Positions 39,467 through 53,100 of a DNA stretch of 64,000 bases are shown here, piece after piece (position 1 is the first letter of the stretch; every line of letters starts with the position of its first letter). The notes below the pieces were generated by a model that saw only the letters and a program-made list of their open reading frames with translations, was not told the origin of the DNA and did not search any database. The DNA comes from Pholis gunnellus. Its lineage: Eukaryota; Chordata; Actinopteri; Perciformes; Pholidae. The stretch covers positions 24,253,599 through 24,317,598 of the forward strand of contig OU342816.1 in NCBI GenBank assembly GCA_910591455.2, in the 5' to 3' direction. A program made the translations under genes and the position numbers.

Positions 39467-42400
39467 ACAAAAATACTTATTTTGCCTCCGGGTATTTCTG
39501 ACAGCTCCACTTTGTGTTTCAGCATTAAAGGACTGAGCGAGCCAAACCGTTGCTTTGTTGTGACATGGGTCTCTCTGAAAAACTCTGGGGAGGCCAGCGG
39601 CTGGAGGCCCGGGCATGTGAGTTATTAGGGGCATCCCAAGGGGAAGAGAAAAAGTGGAGCCACATTTAACAAGTGGAGATGCTGCAGAGGAAAAAAAAAA
39701 ACATTTGTAATTTAAATGTAGGACTCTGCAGTTTAATCAAAATAAGAAAAGAAGCATGCGCTCAAATAAATCAACATATCAACAAGGACAGTTTGCCAGA
39801 CAGAGATGCTTCATTGCCTCATTTATTTTACTGAACGTGTGCCGTGTTTCAATAATTCCAGAGGTATAAATAGTCCAAGAGTCTAGACGAGGAAGGCTGT
39901 GGGATGTCGATGTAACTGCTCCCTCGATGATGAATGCCAGACAGACTTTAGGGTGACTTAAATCACATTTCCCTGGTTCAGTTCTGTTAGTTATACATTG
40001 AAGAAAAGCTCATTTTATGATAAAAGCAGAAGCAAGTGGGGCCCTTCACTTATTGCATACTGCACTTACAGTTTATACCTTCCCTGCACCCAATTTGCTA
40101 TAGTTTCCTGGAGTTACAAAACTCTTGAAAGAGAACATTTTGTTACATCTTCCTAGTGTCGCTCGAAGCACACACGTATGCAAACCACATGCTACTTTCT
40201 GTCTGTTACATCTCCTGCCAGGCACTTTAAATTTGGGCCTTTTTACCTGCTGAAACATGCGAGCTTTGGGTCTCTTTGAGTCTGCGCTTAATTGGCACGC
40301 CTGCCTACACTCCCTTAGAGCAGAAGACAGAGGGGGGGCAACCAACGCAACGCATCTCATCTCTCTGCAGATTTCTTCATCTCTTGTAATTAATTGCATC
40401 TTTAAAAGAACAAAATGTAAATACGCCGCTGACACGCTGCCAATTAATTTGAAATCGCCGTCTTCCTGACGTTTTTCCTGCTCAGCCGAGGGGAAAATCA
40501 AAAGTTTTAGAGGGTGTTACGAAAGCTTTAATAGTGTCCCTTTGTTCCTAGTGACACATTGTGAAAAATGCATCCAGGCCTGACAAAGTGCTCCTGCTAC
40601 GTGTAATCAATTCTGTCAGCTCCTCGCAGCTGAAAAGGACGGGGCGGAGGGGAGATCTGAGAGAAACCGCCGTCTCACTTGTCTCCCCTTGTTCTTTGAT
40701 CAGGCAAAACAACTTTCTTTTCACATCGAGGAAATGTAGATAAAGAGAAAACCACCTCATCTGAGCAGGACAAATATTCATTCACTTGGTTATGTAGCTG
40801 GTAATTAACCAGTCAGTAATCATCAACCTCTGGTCTGTGATCACTGTAAGATCAGCAAGCATTCCAACCAAAGCTGTTCATGTTTGTAACGCCTTAAAGC
40901 GTTGATACATAATGAGGATGATGGTGGTTTCACCTCTAACTAGATTTTGTATCCAGCATACATCTTCACACACACACACTACACAGAAACCTCGACTGCA
41001 ATCTCAGCATTTGTTTAAGCAACATATCCATATGGTCATCAATATTTGTTTGACCTGGATTGTGTCTATAAATATCAATATTTTTTCAGTAAAGTATTTC
41101 ACATCAAGCAGAACAGAAACAAAAGTCACATAGGGAGCAGAGCAGGGATCCCAGCAGGAAAATACACATTTAGAACCGATTACTTTGCATCATGAAAAGA
41201 AAAGACTATTATTTATATAAATCATTTCTCACATTTCATAAACCAAATTTGATAAAAACCGTTTCCATAATAGGTTTACTGAGAAGCAGATGGTTATCTG
41301 CTCAGAATGTCCCTGACTATGATTCACTGTACAGCTCAAATTATACTGAAAATGTTCTCAGTTTTAAACTCTCATCAATGAATTAATACATTTCTTCAGA
41401 GGTTAGCTGAAATGACCCAGACTCTTACTATCTCACTCCAAACGGATTAACCTGATACAGAACACGTGTTGTGTACAGCACAATAAAGCACCATTCTAAA
41501 TATAATGTTAAATGTTTTCAGCGTGCAATTGTTTCAGAGAAGCGAACCCAGCTCGGCATATGTGCTGTAATCGCATAAACGTTTGTTTAGTTCAAATGAA
41601 CGATGCTGCAGCAGTCAGTGTCGCTTTCCTGTAGGTCAGATCCGGCCGTGAATCAAGTCCAGAGAAAGACGGACAAATACTCAGATGATGCGCAGTAAAA
41701 AAAAACTTATTAGGAGTAAAAAGTTCAATGCACCGCTGCATGTTCAAGTAAGGCTCAGACAGCTTTCCGGCGCATGGCGCACAGGTGGGAGGTGTTCGTC
41801 AAATGAGGAAGCGCACAGTCAGTAGTTGAGGGGGAAGCATGCGTCTTGTACTTTGCGCTGGTAGTAGTGGTGTAAGCAGGCACAGTGGTAAAGCGGTCTG
41901 CACGATCTATCAAATACAACAGGCGATTCTATCTGATATCGTATCTCTCGTCCCCTTAGTCCGAGGTGCTGGGGAGGTTGCGCTCTTGTCGCACCTGCCG
42001 TTACTAAGCAACCAAAACCTGCGCGCTGCGATGATGACGGAGTCGCAGTAATTTAGCAGAAAGCCTCACACACTAAACTAAACAAAGTTAAAACTAAGAT
42101 AAATGGATTTCCAACACTGTAAATCCCTCACAGTAAGGAACGCGGCTCGGCACTTAACTGTAAAACATTCTGCAGTGGCACAGATGTCACATATTCTTCT
42201 TGTGATCCATCACGAGGCAAACCCTGCTGCGTCACATTTTAAGATATGATGTATGCATTTGCATCTTGAAATATAGCAGAACTCTGACAGAATAGCAGGA
42301 TTGATGTGATCATACAAACTACTTTTCCAGTATGCGCCTCTGTCATCAATTGTACTAATTAACTGTTAACACCGTCTGGCGGCAGATGTGTGTGTGTTCC

Positions 42401-43341
42401 CATCGTGCTGCTCTGCCTCATCCAAAGGCCAATCCTTCACTTGTTGAGCCGTCATGCATCACTGTGATTGGTTCAGCCGTTCCACAGCAATGAGGCCAGT
42501 GATGCGACTGGCTGAGAGCATATGTATTAATCACCACACCCTCTGATCTACATTCACCTTAATGCAGTCCATTTACACTTCTTGCTGCTGCACATACATG
42601 AACCAAACTAGCGCTTGGAGATGCCCACGTAATAATACGTGTGCCCTAGACCTCCCGCTGTGTGTTTGTCGTTGCCTTAGCACAATTAAAATAGGCTCCT
42701 GACGCTCTCCGGGGCTAACATGGTGATGTTAAGCAGGTACCATTTCCAGTTTGGAGAAGAAAGGGATGAGACATCTGGTGAAGTATCATCAAATATATGG
42801 TGCCATATTGTTGGTTCCAAATTCAAAGAGCAGGTTTGAAAAGTTAAATACCAAAAGAGCACTAAAGAGACACACACTGTCCTTGTGGATGGCTTGGCAG
42901 TAGTCACGGCAGTATGTGGGTGTTTTACTGCATTATACCTGAGGAGCCACTGAGGGCCAACAGGGAAAGAAATGCTCTGCTAACCTCAATGACTCTGGTA
43001 ACAAGCTGAAGTGGGATTTTTTTTTCTGCTGCCTCTCAAGAGCCTGTCTTTTATTACTAGCAAGTAAACAGAAGCAAATAGACCTGGAGTGTGATGTGAA
43101 TTAGAAAAGCTGGAGGTAGTGTATACCTCGCTAAGTGCATTAGGAACACAATTTAAGTGCTTCCCTCTGGTGCTCACGGGGAGATTTCTAAAGAGGTAGA
43201 GGCATTGATGAGAAACAGTTGGGTTTTTTCTCCCAATAAGGTTAGTGTTTACACTTCCTTGGCTTAAGAGCAAGGCCTGGGAAAGCAAAAGATTACATCA
43301 CAAATAAGAGATTCTGTTCAAACTCCACAGACTGCACAGTG

Positions 43342-43361
43342 CCCCCCCCCCCCCCCCCCCC
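43342..43361. repeat. C20 homopolymer
   Basis: Twenty C in a row. Confidence 0.95.
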
Positions 43362-45904
43362 GTGATCACCAAATAACACAATTCAGTGCATTCATAATGA
43401 AGGACAACAAATTATGAAGTCGCCTTTTGATCATAACAGACATGTTTCATGTCCCTGTAGAATATTTAAGCACATTATCAGTACAATGTCTTTTACACTT
43501 CCTCCAAAGACATTCATGGAAGACTGGGACTCTAATCAGACAATGTGTGATGTCGTGAACAAAATAGCTGTTGCCAGAGATATGACATGATATTCTTATT
43601 TTAATATGACTTTAAGGGGATGAAAAGCCTCCTCGTTAGCTGTGATCCTCTTAGCTTCTTGTTAAAAAAAAAGAATATTCAGCGAATCCTTTGCCAACAT
43701 GAACACACAGCCACTTCCTGATTAGTGATTTGCGTGTGTGTGACTGGATGCCAGGCTTTAGTGTAAAACTTGCAGGCTGCTCTGACTCTATAGATAGATC
43801 TGCTGTTTACATTGTCTGGATGAACGTTCTGTCTCACATTCACGACTTAATCCGCTCAGTCTGTTTGATACGTTGGAATGCAATCAACTCGTTAATGGAC
43901 TGCAGCATGAGACCTTGTGTCTAATTACAAAATGAATGTCATCAGCAGGTCTTTCCAAAGTAGCTGACGATTGTCGGCATCACACAACGAGCTCGTGGTG
44001 TTTTTTCGTGCGCTAGGTGCTTGGAAGGCGGCACAGCGGTGCTGCCGGTGAAAACTAAACGGCTCTGTGATTTCGCCCCTCACTTGCTTCAGGCATCTCT
44101 CGCAACGTTGGGAAACCGCAGCAACACAACAAACTACTGCAGAGCGCTTCATAAATGCCTCCACAACACAGAGACGGAGACTTTGTGGATGCAAGTCACT
44201 CGCACCTCTGTACATCAAAGATTACAAAACACAGTACATATTATCTACCAATCTGCATGGTATATAACATTACCTCTTTACAATATGAATGTCTTCCTGT
44301 GTCAGTATTTATGTCATTCCTTGGTAATTCTTATGTACAAGATCATTCTGGTTGCTCATACAGGAGTGGATTACTGTGTATAGAGGCAGGGGACTACCTT
44401 AAATGTTAATGTAAAATATATTTTTCTCGCATCATCTTACTATTTATTACCACTGTAAATCATAGGCCATCTTACACTGTAAGTTCTGTAACAGTGATGG
44501 TTTTATATTTCAGCACAATGCGTGCAAAGCTTGAGAACTATGCCTCGGTTCTTCACGTGTGGCTCTGGAAGGTTTATGTAATTAATGGTGCCGTCTGTCG
44601 GGAAGGCTCTGTTGTTTTTAGTGTGGCAAGACTGCCCTCTGGTGAATCACCTCAATATGTGTATTAGGATGTGATGGTAGTGGCACAGCTGTGTTATATG
44701 GATTCACATGTGGGGTAATAAGTGCAGTGAGTGAGTGGTATAAAAATAAAGAAGGCAGTCGCCTAAATAAAGCTCTATAACAGTCTGTTAACAGTCTGCT
44801 TCAGTTATAGTAACCCTCTGTCATACACCCTGGCTATTAAATGTTAAACTCAAAGACACAACGCTATTGAAAATAGTAAGACGCTTTTACGACGTGGGCC
44901 ACAAATATAAGAACAGAGGCTCTGAAAGTTTAAGATGATTCTGGAATATGTACGGACAGTGAAAACTATTCTAGCTCCTTCCAGAGACTATCCATCTCTC
45001 CTAAATATGACAATGAGACAAACCAGTGAATGCCTGTCACTAGCAGGGCTGTAGGCCATACCAGCTAAGTATATAGTCCAAAACTGACCCCAGTCAGGAC
45101 CAAGCCTGAGTAAGGATTTTAACAGTGTCCGTTCAATATTGTTGTTACTCAACCTAAAGAAACCACTCGGAAAAATAATCTACTGAATTTAAATGTGCAG
45201 CATCAGGAAATCACCAGTGGAGCAGTTTACTCCAAAATATGGAGCCGTCTGTAATCATATATTTGCTAATGTAGCTCTACTTCTAAATGAATTCTACTGA
45301 TCCTCTGAATTACAGAGAGCATGCCGCAATGACTGCCCTCTGACAAAACCACTCCAGGAAGTCACACATGACTCACTTCACTTGGCCTCACTGGCTGCAC
45401 TTGATGCCAATGAAATGAACCCCATGCACAGATAAGAAAACGTATCAGAATAATTTCATATTCTCTGAAGGACATAAAACTATAAAATATTCTTCAGATT
45501 ATTAAAATAATCTGCAGACTTCCCCCTCTATTCCACACAGGTGCACCCAATCAGGGCCATAGAGGTTTAATTAGGACACCGAGATTCCTTCTGGGAATTT
45601 TCACAACCCAATACTTAATTGGATCATTCCAGTAGTTTTGGACTGCATTTCAAACTTTTACACAACATATCAAATAAATAAATAAAGTATGCAGTATTTC
45701 TCCATCTGCACTTTATTCCCACTTGAAGGGGCGAAGTCTTTGAAACAGCTTTTATAACTCCATGTTAAGAAATATATTCTATAGGCCCTCGATTCTTCTA
45801 TTTATTTTCTCTATATAAATTTACTTCGACTGAAATCTTTAGTAACTCAAGTTAGTAAGTGGGAGTTAAAGTTAAAGTTTTTTTTCCTTTTAACTCCAAT
45901 GTGA

Positions 45905-46330
45905 CTTCTGACGTTAGCCGCTACACGCGCTGGTCTCCTCTCACCGGACACTGGAGCGTCTCTCTTCCTCGTTAGCCTCCACAGGTGTGGATGCATTTTC
46001 ACTGGCTTTTTATTCATGACCAAGTTTACGGTCTAATGTAATTACATTTAGTACTTTACCGACTTGTGGTCGTAAACTTAACACTTCCGCTCCTCCTCAG
46101 AGTTTAACACGTGTCGAGTCTAATAAAGCCGGTTCGCAGTGACATTAGCTAATGCTAATGCTAACGTCGAAATTATCTCAAGTATCACAAACTTTCAAAA
46201 ATCGCGAGAACCAGGAACGGGCGAGAGAAAACCGAGTACACCGTCAACACAAGAGCTGCCAACGAACTCGTCCAGACCGGAGACTGTAAGAGGCTAAACG
46301 GGAGGCCAAAACACGAGCGTCTGAGTCTGG
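45905..46330. promoter_or_regulatory. CpG-rich segment, candidate promoter
   Basis: CpG density is visibly higher than in the neighbourhood (ACGTTAGCCGCTACACGCGC, ACCGGACACTGGAGCG, AATCGCGAGAACC, AACGGGCGAGAG). It contains an ATCGCGAG word close to the TCTCGCGA promoter motif and a CACGTG E-box near 46,110. It lies about 330 bp beyond the ints2 poly(A) signal. In mammals the promoter of BRIP1, on the same strand, lies just beyond the INTS2 3' end, so a minus-strand gene starting here is possible. I found no BRIP1 coding exon in the window. Confidence 0.3.
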
Positions 46331-46654
46331 AAACACACGAGAAGTTTGAGACGAGACCAGACGAGATTTAGATTTCCAACCAAGTGATAGATGGACACAG
46401 CACATGCATACACGATGCAAAATGATGACCCCTTTGCCCCAAATAAACCTCGTCAATGAAAGGGTTTCTTTGTTTTACTACAAACAAACAGTACAAAAAC
46501 TCTTCATACCATTTCAACATTTTCCATTTTTCAGTGGCTGAGAAAAGGTCACAGCTTAGAAAAATATGCCTGTAAAAAGGTCAATAAAATGAACCCATTC
46601 AACATTTCTTGTATTTAACTTTCTACAAACTGGCAGAGCACATGAACATACATT

Positions 46655-46920
46655 TCTAAATAAATTGCAAATCATGGTTTATTTACAGGGTGTCAAATGG
46701 TGGAGAATTGATTCCTCAGTCCAGACTGAACTGGATATACATTACAACAATCATACATTGTCTGAAAGCCAGTGACAAAGGGGACATCGGCCCATGTGTT
46801 CCAGATGAATGAATGTGTGTTGACAATAGCCCTCTCAGCAACACGAATGTCTTTCAGAGGCAGTGTTTGGAGTTGTTGGTTTAAGTCCAGTCCCCTCCTC
46901 TTCCTCGAGAAGACGTGTGT
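46655..46920 (-). other. ints2: ints2 3' UTR with poly(A) signal
   Basis: Directly downstream of the stop. A canonical AATAAA lies at 46,678-46,683 on the minus strand, about 240 nt after the stop, followed by a T-rich stretch suitable for cleavage near 46,650-46,668. The end is inferred and a longer UTR cannot be excluded. Confidence 0.55.
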
Positions 46921-47102
46921 CTATAGTCCATGAAGGGTGGAGCTAATTATGTCCATGAACGTGGCCTCTACACAGTAGCAGAGCTGGACATCAGGGTCAG
47001 CTCCGCCATGTTCCTCTGCTGTCCTCTGGGGTAAAGTCAGCTTGGAGGAACCTCCTCCTGGAGCCGCACCCCCCTGAGGCTTCTCCTTCAGATACTGCAG
47101 GC
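46921..47102 (-). CDS. ints2: ints2 last exon, coding part with stop
   Basis: Acceptor CCTGCCTCAG. Encodes RLQYLKEKPQGGAAPGGGSS, KLTLPQRTAEEHGGADPDVQ, then LCYCVEATFMDIISSTLHGL and TAG at 46,921-46,923. The Gly-rich linker replaces a longer Ser/Lys-rich segment of the mammalian protein; the DPDVQLC tail is conserved and fixes the frame. Confidence 0.96.
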
Positions 47103-50100
47103 CTGAGGCAGGAACATGACAAACTTCTTATTAATGTTACGACTTAAACACTGTTAGATCATTTATACTATACTCTGTCATATGTCCTCATTACATTTGT
47201 ATGATTCAGACTGATCTACAGTACAGATTAGTTTGCAGTTCCTAGTATGTACATACTGAATATCTAGAAATATTCTTCATCATATGTCATGTCCACATCC
47301 AAAAATGTAAACATCAGGGCACATGCACAATATAACTTCTTAATTTTTCTGTCCATGTGGTGTTATCATGCAGAGCCTCTGAATAATCACTTTTCAAAAT
47401 CGACACGCTTTATACACATTATCTATAATTAGGTTTCCCGAGTCAATCTGCAAGATCAGTATTTAAGGCTAATTAAGGCTTTATTTTATATAATTGGATG
47501 TGATCTGGCACACAAGGATGCATTTTCTTAATGAAGAAATATTCATCAGCGTTGGATTAGCTTATCAAATGGAATGTCGGCCTACTTTAGGTTAAGTGAG
47601 CTGATACATTATGTAGTAGTTTCCTTTTTTTAACCGGGACATTCTTATCTGTTTTATTTGGTCTAACCCCACGAGTCGGTAAAGGTCCCAGTTAGCTATA
47701 GTAAAGGTCAACCAATATTACCTAATGACAAATTGTATACTGACGAAAAGCCCCCCCACCCCAAGTGACTAACTATACTTACGCGCGATAAGAGGGTCAA
47801 CGTCCCTGGCTTTGGTGGCAACATCGGAGGCACAGACCTGGCCCACTTGTACTAGCAGACCTGCGACGTCATCATAGAGCGGAGGGAAGGCCTGGCAGAA
47901 GGCCACCAGGCACGGCAGGATGGGCATGAAGAAGGAGAAACGCTTGGCACGAGTCAGCACTAAAAAGACAGAACGCACGGTACACAAAAGAACTGCGTGA
48001 ACAACGAATGCAGTGGCAAATAGGCTGGTACACAGTGTGCACTTGTGTAGTGGAGAGAGAGGACGCTGCACTAACAGCCGAAGGACAGATGGTGGCAGCC
48101 AAATATAGGGATACAATTATGAAGACATACTGTATCACAACAGCTGATACAACGTGTACAGACTGCACTGCGAGTTACGGTATACAGCGAGTCTACTGGA
48201 AGCAAAGTCAATGATGGCAGAAAAAGTAGATTAAAAAAAAAAAGAAGTATGATGAGTAAAAGAGGCCAAAAACATGAATGTATGAGATGTAAAGACAAGA
48301 AACAGTTCAGTTCACTGACCTGTGAGGAGGGTGCCCATGACACTGACGGCCAACCTGGCCACACTGAGAGACTTGGGTAGAGCGTACTGGGTGCACAAGT
48401 ACGACAGCAACTGGATTGCAAAGATCTGTGTGGACACATGGGTTCAGAACCGCTACACATTTTTCACCTCATATTTATGGAGCAAATATGCAAACAGAGA
48501 GCACCCAATAGAGCGGCTTTAAAAAAAACTAAACGTGTATGTGTAAGAGAGGCTCTGGCACAAGCCCACGGCCAGCAACGATTCAAAGCCAGGAAAAAGA
48601 GGGGAGATGAGAGGGGAAGGGAGGGGAGGGCTCACCTGCTTTTCCAGCTGGGGCTGGGCCAGCAGCTCTGGGATGAAGTCCAGACAGATATGGATGGAGG
48701 GGATGCCTGCCACAGTTAGAGGCAGCAGAGCTTGAGGGTAACCCTGACAGAGAGAGGCACAGAAGACGGAGGAAGCAGCAAATATAAATCTTAGAACGAA
48801 GAAAGGAGGGATAAGGAATACACAGTAGATTCAATCAAGTAATCATTTGAGCACACAAGTACGTTTAAAATGGAACATGTGTGTGTAAATACAAATGCAC
48901 ACAGCAGCTTCTGCTCGGCAGTGTGGGTTGGATTGGTGGGTGGGTGGATTAGAGTGACAGAGGGGGATTGGATTGATGAAGTTCCAATCAAGTATGGCTG
49001 TCTGCTACTTTTGGGAGTGCTGCAGTCACTTACCACTAATGCCATGGCAGAATGTGATGACTAATGGGGTCAACATGACTCGGAGGTATTTTCAGTAAAT
49101 GTGGCACAATCCACTCAACGACTCACACAAAGGGTATTTGCATGATCACATTCATTTCCAACGGCAAACATTTGGAGGGGAGCAAGAAAATCTAAGCATG
49201 CAGTAATGTGAGAAGAAAGAGCCTGAACAACACGTGCCCCCTGTTAGCTTCTGATTCAGCCCTGTCACAACACTCAATTATCAATTCATTTCAATTGGCT
49301 TTAACGGCATGACGTCTGACGTGCTGCCAAAGCACAATTATGAAATACAGTGAATAACATCAACAAAAGCAAAATAAAACGGAGCGAGAACAAACTCGTG
49401 AACAACAATTTTATATAATAGAATAAAATGGAAAATAATCTGGTACTTTTGTACGCCTCTTTTGTTGTGGAAGGAACTGACATATTTAGCAGCAAACACT
49501 GCACAGTCTTTCTTCTGAGGGGTAATTTCTTCCTTTCTGCCAGACTTTGGAAATCGGGGCAATTCTCTTCAAATGTTGGGAAGAATTCCTCCCTGATACT
49601 TCTGTAGTTGGGACATTGTGTTAGAAAGTGTAATTCTGTCTCTACAGCTCCCTCATCACAATGACAGCACAGCCTGTCTCTACTGACAGACTGTGGTCAC
49701 TCAGTCTGTATTGTGCCCCAGTATTCTGGCCTAAAGGGTTTCGGGTTTTCTTTGCACCGAGAGAATACTTTTGCAGAGCTCTGCATGCAGGGTTTCAACT
49801 GAATTGTTGTCCAACCATTTTGTAGTAAGGGACCCCATATCTCACTGCCATACAATGCAATCGATACCATAACTGATTTAAATATTTTGAGCCGTGCCCT
49901 GTTTGCTTTCTCTTTTGAGTTCCTTCACGGCAGAGCAGAAGTTTCCAGTGAATAGGTATTTGTCTGATCTATTATAAATGTTGAGTTATTTCTCTGTAAC
50001 CATGACCTTTTCTGGAATATCTCTCTCTTTTATGTTTGTGACTCTGTAAACCTGCCAGCCTTCTGACTGTGACAGTAAAACAAAAAACATCAAGTGTACA

Positions 50101-53100
50101 GTCCACTTCATCGTCTTCCCATTGCGTTACCTGAAAGTGGACCAGCTTGGCAATGTTGGGGTCGGCAATGAACATCTGATGCAGCAGACAACAGATGAGA
50201 CATTGCACCTCCCTCAAGTCACTGAATAGGCCTCCCTCTGGCTCGGCGTCCTCCACGCCCCCTCTGGCTCTCGGCCCCAGGCTTCCCTGTTTCGATTTCC
50301 CTGCCAAGGGGGCCCTAATGCTACTCAGCAGGCTCTCTGTGTTGGCCCCCAGCTGCTGCTGCTCTTCGGAGGTTGGCAGACACACTTCCAGGAGAATCTG
50401 AACTGCTGCGCTGTCCTGAGGTTTAAATAGAAAAGAGATGTTACCATGGTTAGATGTGAAAGATAATCTCTGACATATTTGTTCGGTGCAATTTCATGCC
50501 ATATTATTTCTGCACCATGCTTCACAAAAACCCCACGACATGAGATTATGAAAAAGTGAAGTCTGAGTATGTGAGAGAGACAAAGTGCGTCTGTGTGTCA
50601 GTTGCTGGTTGAAATACCTGCGCAGCTAGAAGGGCGTTTTTCAGCTCCTCCCTGGTGACCTCGGGTGTGTCTGGCTGTCCGGGCACGCCCAGGTTTGAGA
50701 CCGTCTGGCTCTGCCGATCAAAGTCAGCCGTCTCCTTCAGGTGGCAGTGTAGGTAGGCTTTCGAGGCCAGCAGGTAGCCATTCAGCATGTGAAGCACGAT
50801 GTCCATCAAAGGAGGACACCTTGCAAAACAAATGTTTAGAATTGAACCTGCAATTTTATTTGTACTGAAAGTGTTTTTTTAATAAAAAGTAAAAAAACAC
50901 TACCTTTGTCAATTCCATTTGTCTTAGTAGACCGACATACAGCTACAATCATTTGATCGCTAAAATTTAGAAAACTTCATAATTTTAAAGTTTAAGGTCT
51001 GTGTGTATGCAGACATCCAATGTAGCATACACAGAAGTGCCTCCATGTGCTGCGTGTGTCCATGTACGGCCCTTTAGAATATGTCCCGTAGTTACCTGTA
51101 CACCCGTTGATCACAGCGCAGCACAATGAGAGGGTCCACCATCAGGTCGTTCTGCGTGTATTGCTGCTGCCTGAGCAGCTTAGCTGAAAGTTGGAGGGCG
51201 TTTACCGTCATCACCCACAACCTGCAACACAGACACCAGTTTACACTTTTCCCCCTTATCACTCGTTTGCTGCTTTTTTTTTTTTTTGCCCAGCGCTTGG
51301 AATAACAAAGGATTTCATTTCAAATTGAGATGTCAAAGATTGGTTAAGTCTAACATTTGAAAAGAGTGACAGCTCATAAAGAGACATTATTGCAATTTTT
51401 AAAAGATGATCGTAAATTGCTGGTTGACAAAATATCGTACTTATCCAGATTAACTAATCATAAACTGTCAACGTTTTTTCCCCCAATAGATTTATTCTAT
51501 TTTGATGCTTCTAAAATATGAGACTCACTTCAGTAGGGGTTTGATTCAGTTACTCACAAATTAGTCTGTGGCAGCTTTTCACCCTCAATCTCTCTTATCA
51601 GACTGATGCTAAACTATGAACAGCAGGGTACGATGTGAACGCCAAGCCTTCCTGCAGCTTGCCGCATTGGCATATATCAGTGGATCTGTGTGAAATTTGA
51701 CACTGCTCCTTTCCTGCTGGGTAAATCAGAGCCCAGCCCTCTGCAACATTCAATACTATGAGAGGGAGTGAGGAAGAGAAGAGTGGAGGGGGCAACACTC
51801 CCTTACATCTCCCTCATGGAGAGTCTCCCTCAGTTTTCTTGCCCTGAGCTCTTCTGCTCACGGAACACTTTTGGATCGATAGGACGTCTGCTCAGAGCTT
51901 TGGTAACTGTGCTTCTGTGGGCCCCGGGGCAGAGTGAGGGTCGCCCTTTTCTGTCCAGAGAGTTTGCTCAGGCTGACAGAGTTGTTTGGCTCAATACCTC
52001 TGATCTATTCACACAATAATCAGTGAGCGAGCAGCCTCGGGTGAAGGGCAACAACTCTTGTTCCACAGGTCTCCCCTTTAATCCATTTACCTAGTCTCAC
52101 AGCAACTTTACAGCCTTGGGAGAGATGCCACCAAGTCAAGCGCTACTGTTAACCTTTAACTGAAAATACATACAATTAAAAATCTAACCAGCAGGCACAA
52201 GTATCACTTAATTCATGGATTGGATATTTAGATTTTTGTTTGCTTTTTTTTCTTCTTACATTCAGCAAAATATCTCAAATGCTAATGTATGAAGACAAGA
52301 TACTAATTTGGTATATTATTGATTTTGAGCCCCAATACTCAAGTGATAACACTAATGTGAGGCCTCAAGGTAGAACAACTATATCCACTTGTTATATCAA
52401 TTATATGGATCTGATGTAAAATTGAAGGTAAACTAATTTAATTTCCAATTACCACGATGTATTATTCCCATGTGACATTCAGTGGTAATCTCACTTGAGG
52501 CTGTCACTGTAGCCTTTTCTATCCTTTGACACAACATTGAATGGTGTCCAGAACATGTACCTGCGGGGCATCACAGTGTTGAGGCCCATCCAGAGCTTGT
52601 TAAGTGTCTGCAGTATTCGGCGGGGCACAGCGGGCTCCAGCAGCAGAGCCATGCTGGCAGTGAGGGCCTCCGCATAAGGGATCAGGTCTCCAGGTGACAG
52701 CAACGTTAAATGCTCCAGGATCCGCATCAGCCTGGGACTGCTGGATGGTAACTTCTGGAAGGCTGGGGGGGGATGACAGCTCAATTAATCTTCAAATTTG
52801 AACCAAATGTGCACACTGACATTAACTGAAAAAGGAAACTTCTGGAGTAACAAATAGACAGTTACAACATCTGGAAAATACATTTTCTTTAGACTTAATG
52901 GTGGTGAGAATAACATTAAATTACAGCAATGCTAACCTTAAACCTTAATCTATAAAGAAAGTGTCAATACACAGTTGGGCATGGTTGCATAATAACATAA
53001 AATATAAATTTGTAAAGGTATACATATACACACACACACACACATTAACCTGCATAATGGTGTGAAACCGATTATCCGTCACACGTTTGCATTTTGTCAA

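Larger units (their letters stand above)
38900..45900. other. Intergenic, no gene recognised
   Basis: Apart from homopolymers at 39,314, 39,446 and 43,342 this is unique sequence. The longest frames (142 codons at 40,073-40,501 minus and 130 at 39,242-39,634 minus) overlap frames on the other strand and resemble no family I know. Confidence 0.55.

Noticed and set aside
45905..46330. BRIP1 first exon
   Set aside because: The position fits mammalian synteny, but no helicase start or P-loop motif was found on the minus strand downstream. Kept only as a promoter hypothesis.
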